Origin: JANXQG01 sp963824275
GTDB lineage: Bacteria > Planctomycetota > Planctomycetia > Pirellulales > Thermoguttaceae
Assembly (NCBI GenBank): GCA_963824275.1
Contig: CAWGOT010000005.1
Span: 62,001-126,000, forward strand
Length of the DNA stretch: 64,000 nucleotides
Direction of reading: 5' to 3'
Under the pieces are notes generated by a model that saw only the letters and a program-made list of their open reading frames with translations, did no database searches and was not told the origin of the DNA. The position numbers and the translations under genes are program-made. Positions 36,863-46,520 of this stretch are shown piece after piece (positions within the stretch are counted from its first letter, which is position 1; each line of letters starts with the position of its first letter).

Positions 36863-37372
36863 TTACGGTGTCGTCAGTTTATCCTTCAAATAGCAGTGGC
36901 ACAGCGCCACGGCCAGGGCGTCGGCGACGTCGGGTGGTTCGGGCAGTTGCGGCAAGTGCAGTTCGCGCTGGATGGCCTTTTGCATTTGCAGCTTGTCGGC
37001 GCGGCCGGCGCCGGTGAGGATCCGTTTGACTTGCGTCGAGGCGTAATGCACGACGGGGATGCCCGCCTCGGCCGCCGCCAGGCAGATCACGCCGCGGGCG
37101 TGCCCCATGAGGATGGCGGTCCGCGGCCGCGCGTAGTGCGAGTACAGTTGTTCCAGGGCCATCACGCCGGGCCGCAGGGCGGCAATCACGTCGGCCACGC
37201 CCTGGTGGATTTCCAGCAAGCGGCCGGTGAGCGAGCCCCGCGACTTGCCGCGGACCACGCCCGCCTCGCATAACCGCGGTGGTCCGCCACCAATTTCCAG
37301 CACGCCGTAGCCCGTGATGTTCAGGCCCGGGTCGATGCCGAGGATGCGGTTGGTGGTGGAGGAATTGGGCAT
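36863..37372 (-). CDS. ruvC: Holliday junction endonuclease RuvC
   Basis: A 169-residue RuvC resolvase. Start ATG 37372 (MPNSSTTNRILGIDPGLN) is chosen because family proteins start a few residues before the GIDPG motif. Catalytic acidic residues are visible: Asp in RILGIDPGLN, Glu in VMALEQLYSH, and the acidic pair in PPDVADALAVALCH. HARGVICLAAAEAGIP and QVKRILTGAGRADKLQMQ are conserved. First gene of the ruvC-ruvA-ruvB cluster; no YebC-type gene precedes it. Confidence 0.95.
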   Translation of the reverse strand: MPNSSTTNRILGIDPGLNITGYGVLEIGGGPPRLCEAGVVRGKSRGSLTGRLLEIHQGVADVIAALRPGVMALEQLYSHYARPRTAILMGHARGVICLAAAEAGIPVVHYASTQVKRILTGAGRADKLQMQKAIQRELHLPQLPEPPDVADALAVALCHCYLKDKLTTP

Positions 37373-37631
37373 TGCAAATTGCAAATTTCAAATTTCAAAT
37401 CGGAAGGGGATGAATCACTTCGCTTCCTCGATCCAGATCATGAGGCCGGCACAGGGTTGAGGATCCGTCGTAGGTTCGTTCATGCTGGCTTCGGGATCGC
37501 TGGTCATATTGGAGCCTATGATACGAAACGGAGAGCGAGGATCACGGCGATGCGGCCGGTCGCCAGTTGCGCAATAAGATAATTTGCGGGAATTCCCCGT
37601 GAACGCTATTGTACAGAGGCAACCAGATCGC

Positions 37632-37853
37632 TCACCGTCGGCGGTCCTCCGCAATCCCCGGCGTGCTATCGGGCAGGAATCCCCGCGCCGCAAAAATCGG
37701 TCGCTGCACCTCGCGAACCTCCTCTAGCCACGCCAGCACCTCAGCGCCCGAGATCGACTCCACCGTCAGTCGCACCCGTTGGTTTTGCGGCAAGGCGACT
37801 TGCCCCACAGGTTTGAAAACCCCGTCCTGATAAATTGCTTCAATCTGCCCCAT
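37632..37853 (-). CDS. DUF104-type (AF2212-like) antitoxin
   Basis: A 73-residue protein: MGQIEAIYQDGVFKPVGQVA then LPQNQRVRLTVE. This is the usual opening of DUF104 antitoxins, small AbrB-like DNA-binding proteins that normally pair with a PIN-domain (VapC) toxin. The C-terminal half (EVLAWLEEVREVQRPIFAAR) would wrap the toxin. No PIN gene is seen on either side: downstream is 210 bases before ruvC with only a 30-codon frame (37415-37507), so it seems to be an orphan. GGAGG lies just upstream (antisense of 37859-37864). Confidence 0.8.
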   Translation of the reverse strand: MGQIEAIYQDGVFKPVGQVALPQNQRVRLTVESISGAEVLAWLEEVREVQRPIFAARGFLPDSTPGIAEDRRR

Positions 37854-37873
37854 TTTTGTTCCTCCGGAAAAAC

Positions 37874-37970
37874 AAGAAAGGAAGATTTATAGAAAGGAAG
37901 ATGAGTTCATTTTCCTTTCTTATATATTTCTGTCAATTATATTTCTGTCATTCATTTTTCTGTAAAAGGT
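37874..37970. repeat. Palindromic GAAAGGAAGAT / CTTTCCTTTC element
   Basis: Units of GAAAGGAAGAT (37876-37902) face CCTTTCTTATATATTTCTGTC units (37913-37965). A larger copy of the family is at 44532-44670. It lies between cysS and the antitoxin gene on the minus strand; no gene. Confidence 0.7.
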
Positions 37971-37980
37971 CTTCGGTTAC

Positions 37981-39522
<1,542 letters not shown>

Positions 39523-39552
39523 AACGTTGGGCTCTGGGAACTAGTTCAGGTA

Positions 39553-39782
39553 ATGACAAAATCCGAAATCCGAAATCCGAAATCCGAAACAAATTCAAAA
39601 GAGGAAAGAGGAAAAAGAAAAAAACTCAAATGCTCGAAACTACCGCGGAACGTCGAATGCGTTGCTTTCGTCATGGAATGTATTTGAAATTTGAGATTTG
39701 TTTCGGATTTCGGATTTCGAATTTGTTTCGGATTTCGGATTTCGGATTTCGAATTTCGGATTTCGGATTTCATATTTCAGGT
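39553..39782. repeat. Heptamer hairpin, AAATCCG family, between cysS and ispF
   Basis: The most regular copy of this family: four AAATCCG units on the left (39558-39589) and more than ten CGGATTT/CGAATTT units on the right (39705-39775). It fills the gap between ispF and cysS and touches the last codons of ispF (stop 39777). Confidence 0.88.
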
Positions 39783-40250
39783 TTTCTCCAACAGCGCCAC
39801 GCATTCCGCGGAAATGGCTTCTTCCCGCCCGATAGGGCCCACGCCTTCACCGGTCTTGCCCTTCAGGCCGATCCGCTCGGGCTCAATCTGCAAGACGTCG
39901 GCGATCCGCTCGCGGACGGTTTGGCGATAGGGCAGGAGCTTGGGCCGCTGGGCAAAGACAATGCAATCGATGTTGATAATGCGAAAGCCGATCGCCGTCA
40001 CGGCATCGCGGGCGGCAATGAGCATCTCGGCGGAGTCGCGGCCGCGGTTGGCCGGATCGGTATCGGGAAACATCTGGCCGATGTCGCCCAGCGCGGCCGC
40101 CCCCAAGAGGGCGTCGGTGATGGCGTGCAGTAACACATCGGCATCGCTATGGCCCACCATCTGCCGGTCGTGGGGGATGTCGATTCCCCCTAATCGGAGC
40201 GGACCGCCAAGCCGCAGCCGGTGGGTGTCGTGGCCAATTCCGATCCGCAC
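39777..40250 (-). CDS. ispF: 2-C-methyl-D-erythritol 2,4-cyclodiphosphate synthase
   Basis: A 157-residue IspF, the fifth enzyme of the MEP isoprenoid pathway, cyclising CDP-ME 2-phosphate to MEcPP with release of CMP. Motifs: RIGIGHDTHRL (Asp8 and His10, metal ligands), GHSDADVLLHAITDALLGAA, GDIGQMFPDTDP and the C-terminal KGKTGEGVGPIGREEAISAE, all conserved in the family. Start is GTG 40250. It is upstream of cysS on the same strand, as in many bacteria, separated by a heptamer repeat. Confidence 0.96.
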   Translation of the reverse strand: MRIGIGHDTHRLRLGGPLRLGGIDIPHDRQMVGHSDADVLLHAITDALLGAAALGDIGQMFPDTDPANRGRDSAEMLIAARDAVTAIGFRIINIDCIVFAQRPKLLPYRQTVRERIADVLQIEPERIGLKGKTGEGVGPIGREEAISAECVALLEKT

Positions 40251-40300
40251 TGCGTCCGTGGTTCTTCTCCTACTTCTATACGTTGCGCGGTTGAAACTGA

Positions 40301-40362
40301 TACCAGCCCGAAGCGCAAGCGAGGCTGCTAACCCGTTACCTCGCTTGCGCTTCGGGCTAGTA
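40301..40362. repeat. Palindrome, TACCAGCCCGAAGCGCAAGC family
   Basis: Arms 40301-40324 and 40339-40362 are inverted complements (CCCGAAGCGCAAGCGAGG / CCTCGCTTGCGCTTCGGG) around a 14-base loop. Other copies: 57481-57544, 58915-58978, and a decayed one near 44479-44517. It lies upstream of ispF. Confidence 0.92.
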
Positions 40363-40796
40363 TGTAGCTGTTAGTTAGTGCGTATTATAGGCGAAAGCGG
40401 CGAAACAGAGAAGTTCAGTTCAAAGATCGCGGTTTCTTCGCTTGAAAGCGGTCGGCTCTTCCGGTTTTGGAGCGAAAGCAGGGTGGACCGTGTCCACCGT
40501 GGCTGTAGGGTGGGACCAGCGAGCTTGCGAGCGCCGGCCCACCGGTCACGTGGTCTGGTGGGCCGGCGCTTGCCAGCTCGCTGGTCCCACCCTACAATAA
40601 TTCACTCCCGCGAAAGGCGAAACTCAACAACCCCGTCTAACGGCGGGATCCAGGGCGTTGACCCGATGAATTGAATTACACGGCAAGTAACGCTATAATA
40701 TTTCATTTGTATGCAGGCACGGCGGCTGTCTGGGACATGGAAGTGTTGGATTGGCTTCCTTTCGTCACTTCGTAGTTAGGCAGTCAGGTTGCGCTT
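40363..40796. other. Intergenic stretch with one large palindrome
   Basis: The 546 bases between ispF and the CHAD gene (divergent) hold the palindromes at 40301-40362 and 40505-40595 and no gene. The only further computed frame (40378-40674) runs through the palindrome and has no features. The CHAD gene promoter should be near 40680-40760 (an AT-rich stretch TATAATATTTCATTTG is at 40691-40706). Confidence 0.5.
40505..40595. repeat. Long palindrome, GTAGGGTGGGACCAGCGAGC family, copy 2
   Basis: Arms 40505-40543 and 40557-40595, around a 13-base loop, are the same element as 15472-15562: the left arm is identical over all 39 bases and the right arm differs by about two bases (GCTTGCCAGC for GCTCGCAAGC). 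Here it is fully intergenic. Confidence 0.92.
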
Positions 40797-41868
40797 GTGA
40801 AACGCGGTTCGGAACTTAGTTATCGCCTCTTGGCCGCTCGCAGCCTGCGAAAGCAGGTCAAGCCGCTTGCCGAACACCTTGATGGCGTCCGCCTCGGCGA
40901 GGACATCGAATCGATCCACCGCGCCCGTGTTGCCTCGCGGCGCTTGCGGGCCGCCTTGACAATGTTCGGCGGTTGTTGGAAGCCGAAGCAGGTCAAGACG
41001 TGGAAGAAGCAGATTTGCCAATTGGCCCGGAACCTGGGCGAAGCCCGCGACCTGGACGTGCTGATCGAATTCCTCACCTCAAGTCTGGCGGGCGTTTCCG
41101 ACCGCGTACTGGTGCCGGGCATCGCCTGCCTGTTGAATCACGTCGAGCGGCAGCGGCAATGGCTCCAGCCTCGCGTGCTGAAGGCCATCGATCGATGGGA
41201 AGCCCAAGGCGCTGAAGGCGATGCAGGAGTCGATCCGCGGGATCGTGGACGAGGCGGGCGATGCGCCGTTGGCGGCCGGCAAGTTCGTCCGCGGCGAGGC
41301 CGGAAAAAGCGCCGGCAAGCGGCTTGCGAAGCTGCTCGCCGAGGCAGCGGGGCTTGCCGATCCGGATCAATACGAGCGGCACCACGCCATGCGGATCGCC
41401 TCGAAGCGGCTGCGCTACACGCTGGAGCTTGCCAGGCCGGTCTATGCCGCCGATGCAACCTCCGTCGCCGATTTGACTGCCATTGTCGACGCGGTCAAGA
41501 AACTGCAGACGCTCTTGGGCGAAATCCACGATTGTGATGTCTGGATCGACAATTTCGCCGAGTTCGCCCGCAGCGCCGAGGGCGAGATCCAACTTTACGT
41601 CGGCAGTTCACAGCGCTTCGAGCGCTTGCGGCCCGGCCTCGATTATCTGCGGCAGGAGCGAAAGGACCGTCGGCGGCAGGTTTTCGCCGAGCTGGTGACC
41701 TTCTGGCAGGAACTGCAAGATCGAGCGGTTTGGGATCGGCTGGCGGCTATCTTGGAACAGGGCGTCGCTGCAGAGAAGCCGCGGGCCAAATCGCAGCGGA
41801 AGTCCGACAACTCGAAGCCGGCAAGGTCTCGCAAGGCTGATTCGAGCAAAACTCCCGTCCGCCAGTAA
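40797..41868 (+). CDS. CHAD domain protein, frame broken near 41205
   Basis: About 357 residues. CHAD domains are helical, histidine-rich and bind polyphosphate. The first half has IESIHRARVASRRLRAALTM (the first conserved His/Arg helix) and QLARNLGEARDLDVLIEFL. A shift near 41205 (IDRWEAQG to LKAMQESIRGIVDEA) leads to the second half with YERHHAMRIASKRLRYTLEL and LLGEIHDCDVWIDNF, the second conserved set. A basic Lys/Ser-rich tail follows. GTG 40797 is the apparent start. It lies 100 bases upstream of argG on the same strand; no polyphosphate enzyme is adjacent. Confidence 0.88.
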
Positions 41869-41969
41869 TCTAACCGATCTCCCGGCTGGCTTCATCCCCT
41901 TGCCATTCGCCCGCTCTCCGTTCAAAATAGGGGATATTCCCGCACACTCCCAGCAACGAAGAGATTCTC

Positions 41970-43184
41970 ATGCCTACCTGTGTTCTTGCCTATTCCGGCG
42001 GATTGGATACCTCGGTCATTCTCGGTTGGCTGATGGAAGAGGGCTACGACGTCCACGCGGTCTATGTCGATCTGGGGCAGCCCTGCGAAGACCGCGAGGC
42101 CATTTTGCAGAAGGCCCGGAACATCGGGGCCCGCTCGGCCCGGATCGTCGACGCCCAGGAGGAGCTTTGCCGCGACTTCGCCTTTCCGGTCTTGCAGTGG
42201 CAGGCGAAATATGAGGGCGTCTATCTCCTCGGCACTTCGATCGCCCGGCCGCTGATCTCGAAGGTCTGCCTGCAGGTCGCCCGCGAGGTGGGCGCCGATG
42301 CCTACGCCCACGGCGCCACGGGCAAGGGCAACGACCAGTGCCGCTTCCAGTTGGCAGCGGAGGCCCTGAATCCGGCGATCCGCGTCATCGCCCCCTGGCG
42401 GATCGAGAAGTTCCGCCAACTCTTCCCCGGCCGCAGCCAGATGATCGCCTATTGCAACCAACGGAAGATCCCGGTCAAGGCGACCTCCACCAAGCCCTAC
42501 AGCTCGGACGAGAACTGCCTGCACATCAGCTATGAGGCGGGCAAGCTGGAGGACCTGACTGTCAACGGCGTGGAGTTGGTCGACTTCGGCATGACGGTCT
42601 CGCCGCAGCAGGCCCCCGACCAGCGCGAGCAGGTCACGATCGGCTTCGAGTCGGGCGTGCCGGTGAGCGTCAACGGCCGGCGGCTGAGCGCCTTCCAGAT
42701 CGTCGCACAGTTGAACGCGATCGGCGGCCGCAACGGCGTGGGCCGGATCGACATGGTCGAGAACCGTTTCGTGGGCATGAAGAGCCGCGGCGTCTACGAG
42801 GCCCCCGGCATGACGATCCTGTACACGGCCCATCGGCTGGTCGAGCAGTTGACGCTGGACCGCGACCTGATGCACCTCCGCGACCGACTGGCCCCGGAAG
42901 TGGCGGAGATGGTCTACTACGGGTTCTGGTACCACGCCAAGCTCGACGCCTTGATGGCCTTCATCCGCCAGGCCCAGGGGCCGGTGACCGGCGAGGTGGT
43001 GCTCAATCTCTACAAGGGCAACCTCGACGTGGCCGGCCGCAGCAGCCCTAACAACTTGTACGACGAGGGCATCGCCACGATGGAAGGCGGCGGCTCGTAC
43101 AACCAGACCGATGCGGAAGGCTTCTTGCGGATTCAAGGGCTGCCGGGACGCGTGCAGGCGCGGATGCGGGCAAGGAAGTATTAA
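41970..43184 (+). CDS. argG: Argininosuccinate synthase
   Basis: A 404-residue ArgG that joins citrulline and aspartate using ATP to make argininosuccinate for arginine synthesis. N-terminal PP-loop YSGGLDTSVILGWL (residues 8-21), then AHGATGKGNDQCRFQLAAEA (citrulline/aspartate binding), IAPWRIEKFR, KPYSSDENCLHISYEAGKLE and the C-terminal GVYEAPGMTILYTAHRLVEQ. Length and motifs are complete and unbroken. ATG 41970 follows AAGAGA. No other arginine gene is next to it. Confidence 0.97.
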   Translation: MPTCVLAYSGGLDTSVILGWLMEEGYDVHAVYVDLGQPCEDREAILQKARNIGARSARIVDAQEELCRDFAFPVLQWQAKYEGVYLLGTSIARPLISKVCLQVAREVGADAYAHGATGKGNDQCRFQLAAEALNPAIRVIAPWRIEKFRQLFPGRSQMIAYCNQRKIPVKATSTKPYSSDENCLHISYEAGKLEDLTVNGVELVDFGMTVSPQQAPDQREQVTIGFESGVPVSVNGRRLSAFQIVAQLNAIGGRNGVGRIDMVENRFVGMKSRGVYEAPGMTILYTAHRLVEQLTLDRDLMHLRDRLAPEVAEMVYYGFWYHAKLDALMAFIRQAQGPVTGEVVLNLYKGNLDVAGRSSPNNLYDEGIATMEGGGSYNQTDAEGFLRIQGLPGRVQARMRARKY

Positions 43185-43381
43185 ATCTTCGCTTGTCGAG
43201 GCTGATCGAAACCAAGATCGCCTGTGGAATGGGAAATCTCCGCCGTACGCATAAGGACTTCGCTGACGTAATCGAGCTGATCATGCAAAACCGGCTCAAT
43301 AGCGCTTTCGCGCGCTATCTGCACAAGTCGTTGCGCCAAACGTACCGCCAGCTTGTCCGATGGTCCCGCGGCGAGAAGTGA
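43185..43381 (+). pseudogene. C-terminal remnant of a nucleotidyltransferase-fold protein
   Basis: Immediately after the argG stop, 65 codons are open with the text LIETKIACGMGNLRRTHKDF and ADVIELI, followed by SAFARYLHKSLRQTYRQLVR. This resembles the C-terminal helices of nucleotidyltransferase-fold proteins (a pattern like LIELKLASGM then a K-D-x-A-D-V-x-E-L-I helix). No N-terminal domain is present; a start at 43193 would be GTG-like and unlikely. It is best read as a decayed fragment rather than a gene. Confidence 0.5.
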
Positions 43382-43512
43382 GGTCGGACCAATAGGACGG
43401 CAATCGAGGCGGCCAGCCGGGTTCCGGGTCCCGCCGCAGGGACTGGCATGCGCTTGATGACAGGCGTAGAATGAAACGAGTGAAATTGAACGGCCAGTTC
43501 CCGGAGGCGACC

Positions 43513-43947
43513 ATGGAGATTCTGACGATGGGCAAAGTGGTGGTTTCGGCCAAGATCGAAAACCTGTCCGATCTGAACCGTAGGAACGCCGGAGACATCC
43601 CGGGCGAACAAGTGCGGTCGATCGAAGTCGATGACGCCCTGGTCGACACCGGCGCCACGCTCCTGTCGTTGCCCTCACGGCATATTGCCGCACTCGGGTT
43701 GAAACGGCATCGCACGCGGACCGCGAAAACCGCAGCGGGCGTGGTCGCTTTTGGCATCTACGAGGCGATTCGCCTGACGGTGCAAGGACGAGACTGCGTT
43801 GTCGAAGTATGCGAATTGCCGAATGAATGCCCGCCGCTGATTGGCCAGATTCCACTGGAATCGCTCGACTTCGTGGTTGACCCAGTCGGCCAAAAGCTCA
43901 TTGGCAATCCTGACCACGATGGCGAGCAAATGATCGAGGTCTTTTAG
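43513..43947 (+). CDS. Retropepsin-like aspartic protease family protein
   Basis: A 144-residue protein, starting at ATG 43513 (MEILTMGKVVVSAKIENLSD); an earlier in-frame ATG at 43471 is possible, but the shorter form with GGAGGCGACC upstream fits better. The core has VDDALVDTGATLLSLPSRHI, the D-T-G active-site motif of retropepsin-like proteases, then LIGQIPLESLDFVVDPVGQK, typical of bacterial aspartyl-protease-like proteins of this size. One such domain would dimerise to form the active site. Substrates are unknown. It is a single gene, convergent with the next. Confidence 0.8.
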   Translation: MEILTMGKVVVSAKIENLSDLNRRNAGDIPGEQVRSIEVDDALVDTGATLLSLPSRHIAALGLKRHRTRTAKTAAGVVAFGIYEAIRLTVQGRDCVVEVCELPNECPPLIGQIPLESLDFVVDPVGQKLIGNPDHDGEQMIEVF

Positions 43948-43955
43948 GCGGAATT

Positions 43956-44402
43956 CTACGGCCTTTCCTCTTTGAGCACGGCCTCAATCTTGGCGGCGAC
44001 TTCGCCCGAGCGCAGGGCCGCGATGAATTCGGCTTCATCGGCATACAGGGCGTGGCTGAGGAACTTGACAGTCCAATTGTGCTTCATGGGACTGATCGTC
44101 AAAATCGCCGCCCCATGCTGATGGGCTTCCCACATTTCAATGGCCGTGCCCATCGAGGCCTCGGGAATGAAGGCCAAGAGCGCGTCGACCTCGCGGCACA
44201 TGAGGTTGTGGCGAAAGAAGACCTCCCGCCCGGTCAGCTTGTCATACTCCAACGAAGTCTTGTGCTTGGCCAGGGGATCGTAGATCTCAGCCCCCGGAAA
44301 ATGCTCCTCCAGCAATTCCGCGATCCGCTCCCGGTAGTCCTGGTCGTGCATGTGGTTCGCCGTATGCGAACCTTGCATGATGCCGGCAATAAAAAAACGC
44401 AT
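43956..44402 (-). CDS. Nucleoside 2-deoxyribosyltransferase-like protein
   Basis: A 148-residue protein, start ATG 44402 (MRFFIAGIMQGSHTANHMHD). The first strand with FIAGIMQG, the helix YRERIAELLEEHFPGAEIYD, then FRHNLMCREVDALLAFIPEA and SMGTAIEMWEAHQHG match the SLOG/nucleoside deoxyribosyltransferase-like fold, in which the MGTAIEMWEA segment binds the ligand. The catalytic Asp/Glu pair was not confirmed. It probably acts on a nucleotide-like ligand in the cytosol; the substrate is unknown. It is convergent with the aspartic protease gene, eight bases apart. Confidence 0.68.
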   Translation of the reverse strand: MRFFIAGIMQGSHTANHMHDQDYRERIAELLEEHFPGAEIYDPLAKHKTSLEYDKLTGREVFFRHNLMCREVDALLAFIPEASMGTAIEMWEAHQHGAAILTISPMKHNWTVKFLSHALYADEAEFIAALRSGEVAAKIEAVLKEERP

Positions 44403-44531
44403 AGGAACGAGAAGTAAATGGGGTCCGATTGAAAAACCGGCAACGATGGTCGATAATGGGCGAACAATGCAGAATGCCATACTAACCCGGAGTGTGAGCG
44501 AGGGCAACTCCCTCGCCTCCGTCGAAATACC

Positions 44532-44670
44532 GACAGAAAAATAGATGACAGAAAAATAGGATAGGAAAGGAATATTTGGGAAAGGAAGATGGGTTGGTTT
44601 GCTTGTCCGCCATCTTCCTTTCTTTCATTTTCCTTTCTTCTATCTTTCTGTCATCATCTTTCTGTCGTCA
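44532..44670. repeat. Palindromic GACAGAAAAATAG / CTTTCTGTC element
   Basis: The left arm (GACAGAAAAATAG, GGAAAGGAA, GAAAGGAAGATGG; 44532-44592) pairs with the right arm (CATCTTCCTTTC, TTCCTTTCTTC, CTTTCTGTCATC; 44610-44669). It belongs to the family of 37874-37970. With the decayed palindrome at 44479-44517 it fills the 296-base space before the M20 peptidase gene. Confidence 0.8.
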
Positions 44671-44698
44671 TCTCCTTCCCTGAACTTGGAACTTCCCC

Positions 44699-45868
44699 AT
44701 GCCCGAAACCTACTTGCAACATGCCGGCGAGCTGCTGCTCCAGGCGCTCTCGATTCCCGGCCTCAGCGGCGAGGAGGGGGCGATCATGACCTTCCTCGTC
44801 GAGCAACTCCGCCAGGCGGGGGCGACCGACGACGTCCTCAGCTTCGATCAGGCCCATCGCAAAATCCCGCACGGCGGCCAGGTCGGCAATCTGGTCCTCA
44901 AACTGCCGGGCACCCGGCCCGGTCCGCGTCGGCTCCTGATGGCCCACGTCGATACCGTGCCGATCTGTCGCGGTGCTCGGCCCGTGAAGAAGGGAAAGTA
45001 CATCGTGCCGGCCGACAAGCAGACCGCCCTGGGCGCCGACGACCGCACCGGCACCTCCGCGATCCTGGCCGCCGCGTTGCATGTCTTGACGGAAAAACCG
45101 CAGCATGGGCCGCTGACGTTCCTCTGGACGGTGCAAGAGGAGGTTGGTCTCTACGGCGCGCGTTATGCCACGATCGGCATGCTCGGCCGGCCAAAACTGG
45201 CCTTCAACTTCGACGGCGGGCCCACCGACAAGGTCACGATCGGGGCCACCGGCGGCTATCGCATGGCGATTCACGTCTCCGGCACGGCCAGCCATGCCGG
45301 CGCTTCGCCCGAACGAGGTGTCAGCGCCATCACCATCGCCGGGCTGGCCATCGCCGACCTGCACCGCGAGGGCTGGCTCGGCAAGATCGAAAAGCCCTCC
45401 GGCTCCGGCACGGCGAACGTCGGCGTAATCCAGGGCGGCGAGGCCACCAATGTCATCACGCCCGATGTACACATCCGGGCCGAAGCCCGCAGCCACGACC
45501 CGGCCTTCCGCGCGAAGATCGTCAAGGCGATCGAATGGGCCTTCACGAAGGCCGCGCGGAGCGTCAAGAACATCGAGGGCAAGTGCGGCGGCGTGGAGAT
45601 CGAGGGCCGCTTGGACTATGAGTCCTTCCGCCTGCCCGACGACAGCCCTTCGATCCTGGCGGCCGAAGAGGCGATCCGCTCGCTGGGCGGCAGTCCGCTG
45701 CGTGCGATCTCCAACGGCGGCCTGGACGCCAACTGGCTCAGCGCCCGCGGCATTCCCACGGTCACCCTCGGTTGCGGGCAGGAGAACCCCCACACGCCGG
45801 CTGAGCGTCTCGACTGCGCCGAGTTCCGCCGCTCGTGTGAAATTGCCCGGAAACTGGCGGCGGGGTGA
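44699..45868 (+). CDS. M20-family metallopeptidase (peptidase T-like)
   Basis: A 389-residue zinc hydrolase of the M20/M25/M40 clan, cytosolic. Metal-site residues are visible: MAHVDTVPICRG (His and Asp), LGADDRTGTSAILAA (bridging Asp), TVQEEVGLYGARYA (catalytic Glu pair), FNFDGGPTDK and GQENPHTPAERL (last His). The lid domain spans about residues 190-300 with SGTASHAGASPERGV. It probably cleaves small peptides or N-acyl amino acids; the exact substrate cannot be assigned. Start ATG 44699 is preceded by AACTTCCCC, not a good ribosome-binding site. Confidence 0.9.
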   Translation: MPETYLQHAGELLLQALSIPGLSGEEGAIMTFLVEQLRQAGATDDVLSFDQAHRKIPHGGQVGNLVLKLPGTRPGPRRLLMAHVDTVPICRGARPVKKGKYIVPADKQTALGADDRTGTSAILAAALHVLTEKPQHGPLTFLWTVQEEVGLYGARYATIGMLGRPKLAFNFDGGPTDKVTIGATGGYRMAIHVSGTASHAGASPERGVSAITIAGLAIADLHREGWLGKIEKPSGSGTANVGVIQGGEATNVITPDVHIRAEARSHDPAFRAKIVKAIEWAFTKAARSVKNIEGKCGGVEIEGRLDYESFRLPDDSPSILAAEEAIRSLGGSPLRAISNGGLDANWLSARGIPTVTLGCGQENPHTPAERLDCAEFRRSCEIARKLAAG

Positions 45869-46071
45869 GAGAAGGATAAGGGATGAGAGATAAGGGATGA
45901 GAGATAAGGGATGAGAGATAAGGGATGAGAGATAAGAGATGAGAGATAAGAGATAGGCGATTGTCGCCCGAGGTGGGGTTTAAGAATCAAGGTTAAAGAC
46001 GCTCAATCCCATCCTTCATCCTTCATCCCTCATCCTTCATCCCTTCATCCATCATCCTTCCCTCCCCTCTA
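45867..46071. repeat. Heptamer hairpin, GAGATAA/GGGATGA family
   Basis: About 13 alternating 7-bp units GAGATAA and GGGATGA (45869-45957) on the left, and TTCATCC/TCATCCC units (46010-46070) on the right, enclose about 50 bases. This is the longest copy of the family found at 8295 and 9119. It starts in the stop codon region of the peptidase gene and contains no gene. Confidence 0.88.
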
Positions 46072-46160
46072 GTCCGCTGCCGACGTTTTCGCTAAAATGA
46101 GGGGCAACGGCGTGCATTCAGCACGCGCGACTTGGTTCTTGGCATGTTTTGAGGAAGAAA

Positions 46161-46487
46161 ATGGCTCGCAAGATTTTGAACCGCAAGGAGTTACGTGAAG
46201 AGGCCGATTCGGCGGAACGCGCCGAGGCCCAGGAAGAAGGGGAAGAGGTCGCCGCTCCCGCCAAGGTCAAGGAGAAGAAGGTCCCCGCCAAGCGCAAGAG
46301 CCGTGCCAAGGCCGCCAAGGAGATCCGCCTGAAGGCCTTTTGGGGTGTCTTTAATCAGACGCTACGGCGAATTTCATTGTTCGAGTACAACCAGCGGGCC
46401 GAGGCCGACAAAAAAGCTGCCGAACTCTCCGAGTCCCAGAAGACGCCCCATTTTGTCCAGCTTGTCAAAGAGGCGATTGAAGAGTAG
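46161..46487 (+). CDS. Small charged conserved protein
   Basis: A 108-residue protein, ATG 46161, with GAGGAAG nine bases upstream. The N-terminal 65 residues are highly charged (ELREEADSAERAEAQEEGEE, then KKVPAKRKSRAKAAK) and probably disordered. The C-terminal part (KAFWGVFNQTLRRISLFEYN and QKTPHFVQLVKEAIEE) looks like a conserved helical domain. I do not recognise a named family; the split acid/base tail suggests nucleic acid or ribosome association. It lies 33 bases before the DMT-like gene on the same strand. Confidence 0.7.
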   Translation: MARKILNRKELREEADSAERAEAQEEGEEVAAPAKVKEKKVPAKRKSRAKAAKEIRLKAFWGVFNQTLRRISLFEYNQRAEADKKAAELSESQKTPHFVQLVKEAIEE

Positions 46488-46520
46488 GACGAGTAGGACG
46501 GCCATTGGACGCGGATTGTC

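Noticed and set aside
37415..37507. 30-codon peptide gene upstream of ruvC
   Set aside because: Ends IWIEEAK and has an ATG, but is too short and without a good ribosome-binding site to support.
41922..43136. 404-codon minus-strand frame over argG
   Set aside because: Shadow of argG, which is complete.
45867..46071. Rho-independent terminator of the M20 peptidase gene
   Set aside because: The hairpin is far longer than a terminator, is AG/CT-rich and lacks a T run; it fits the heptamer repeat family.
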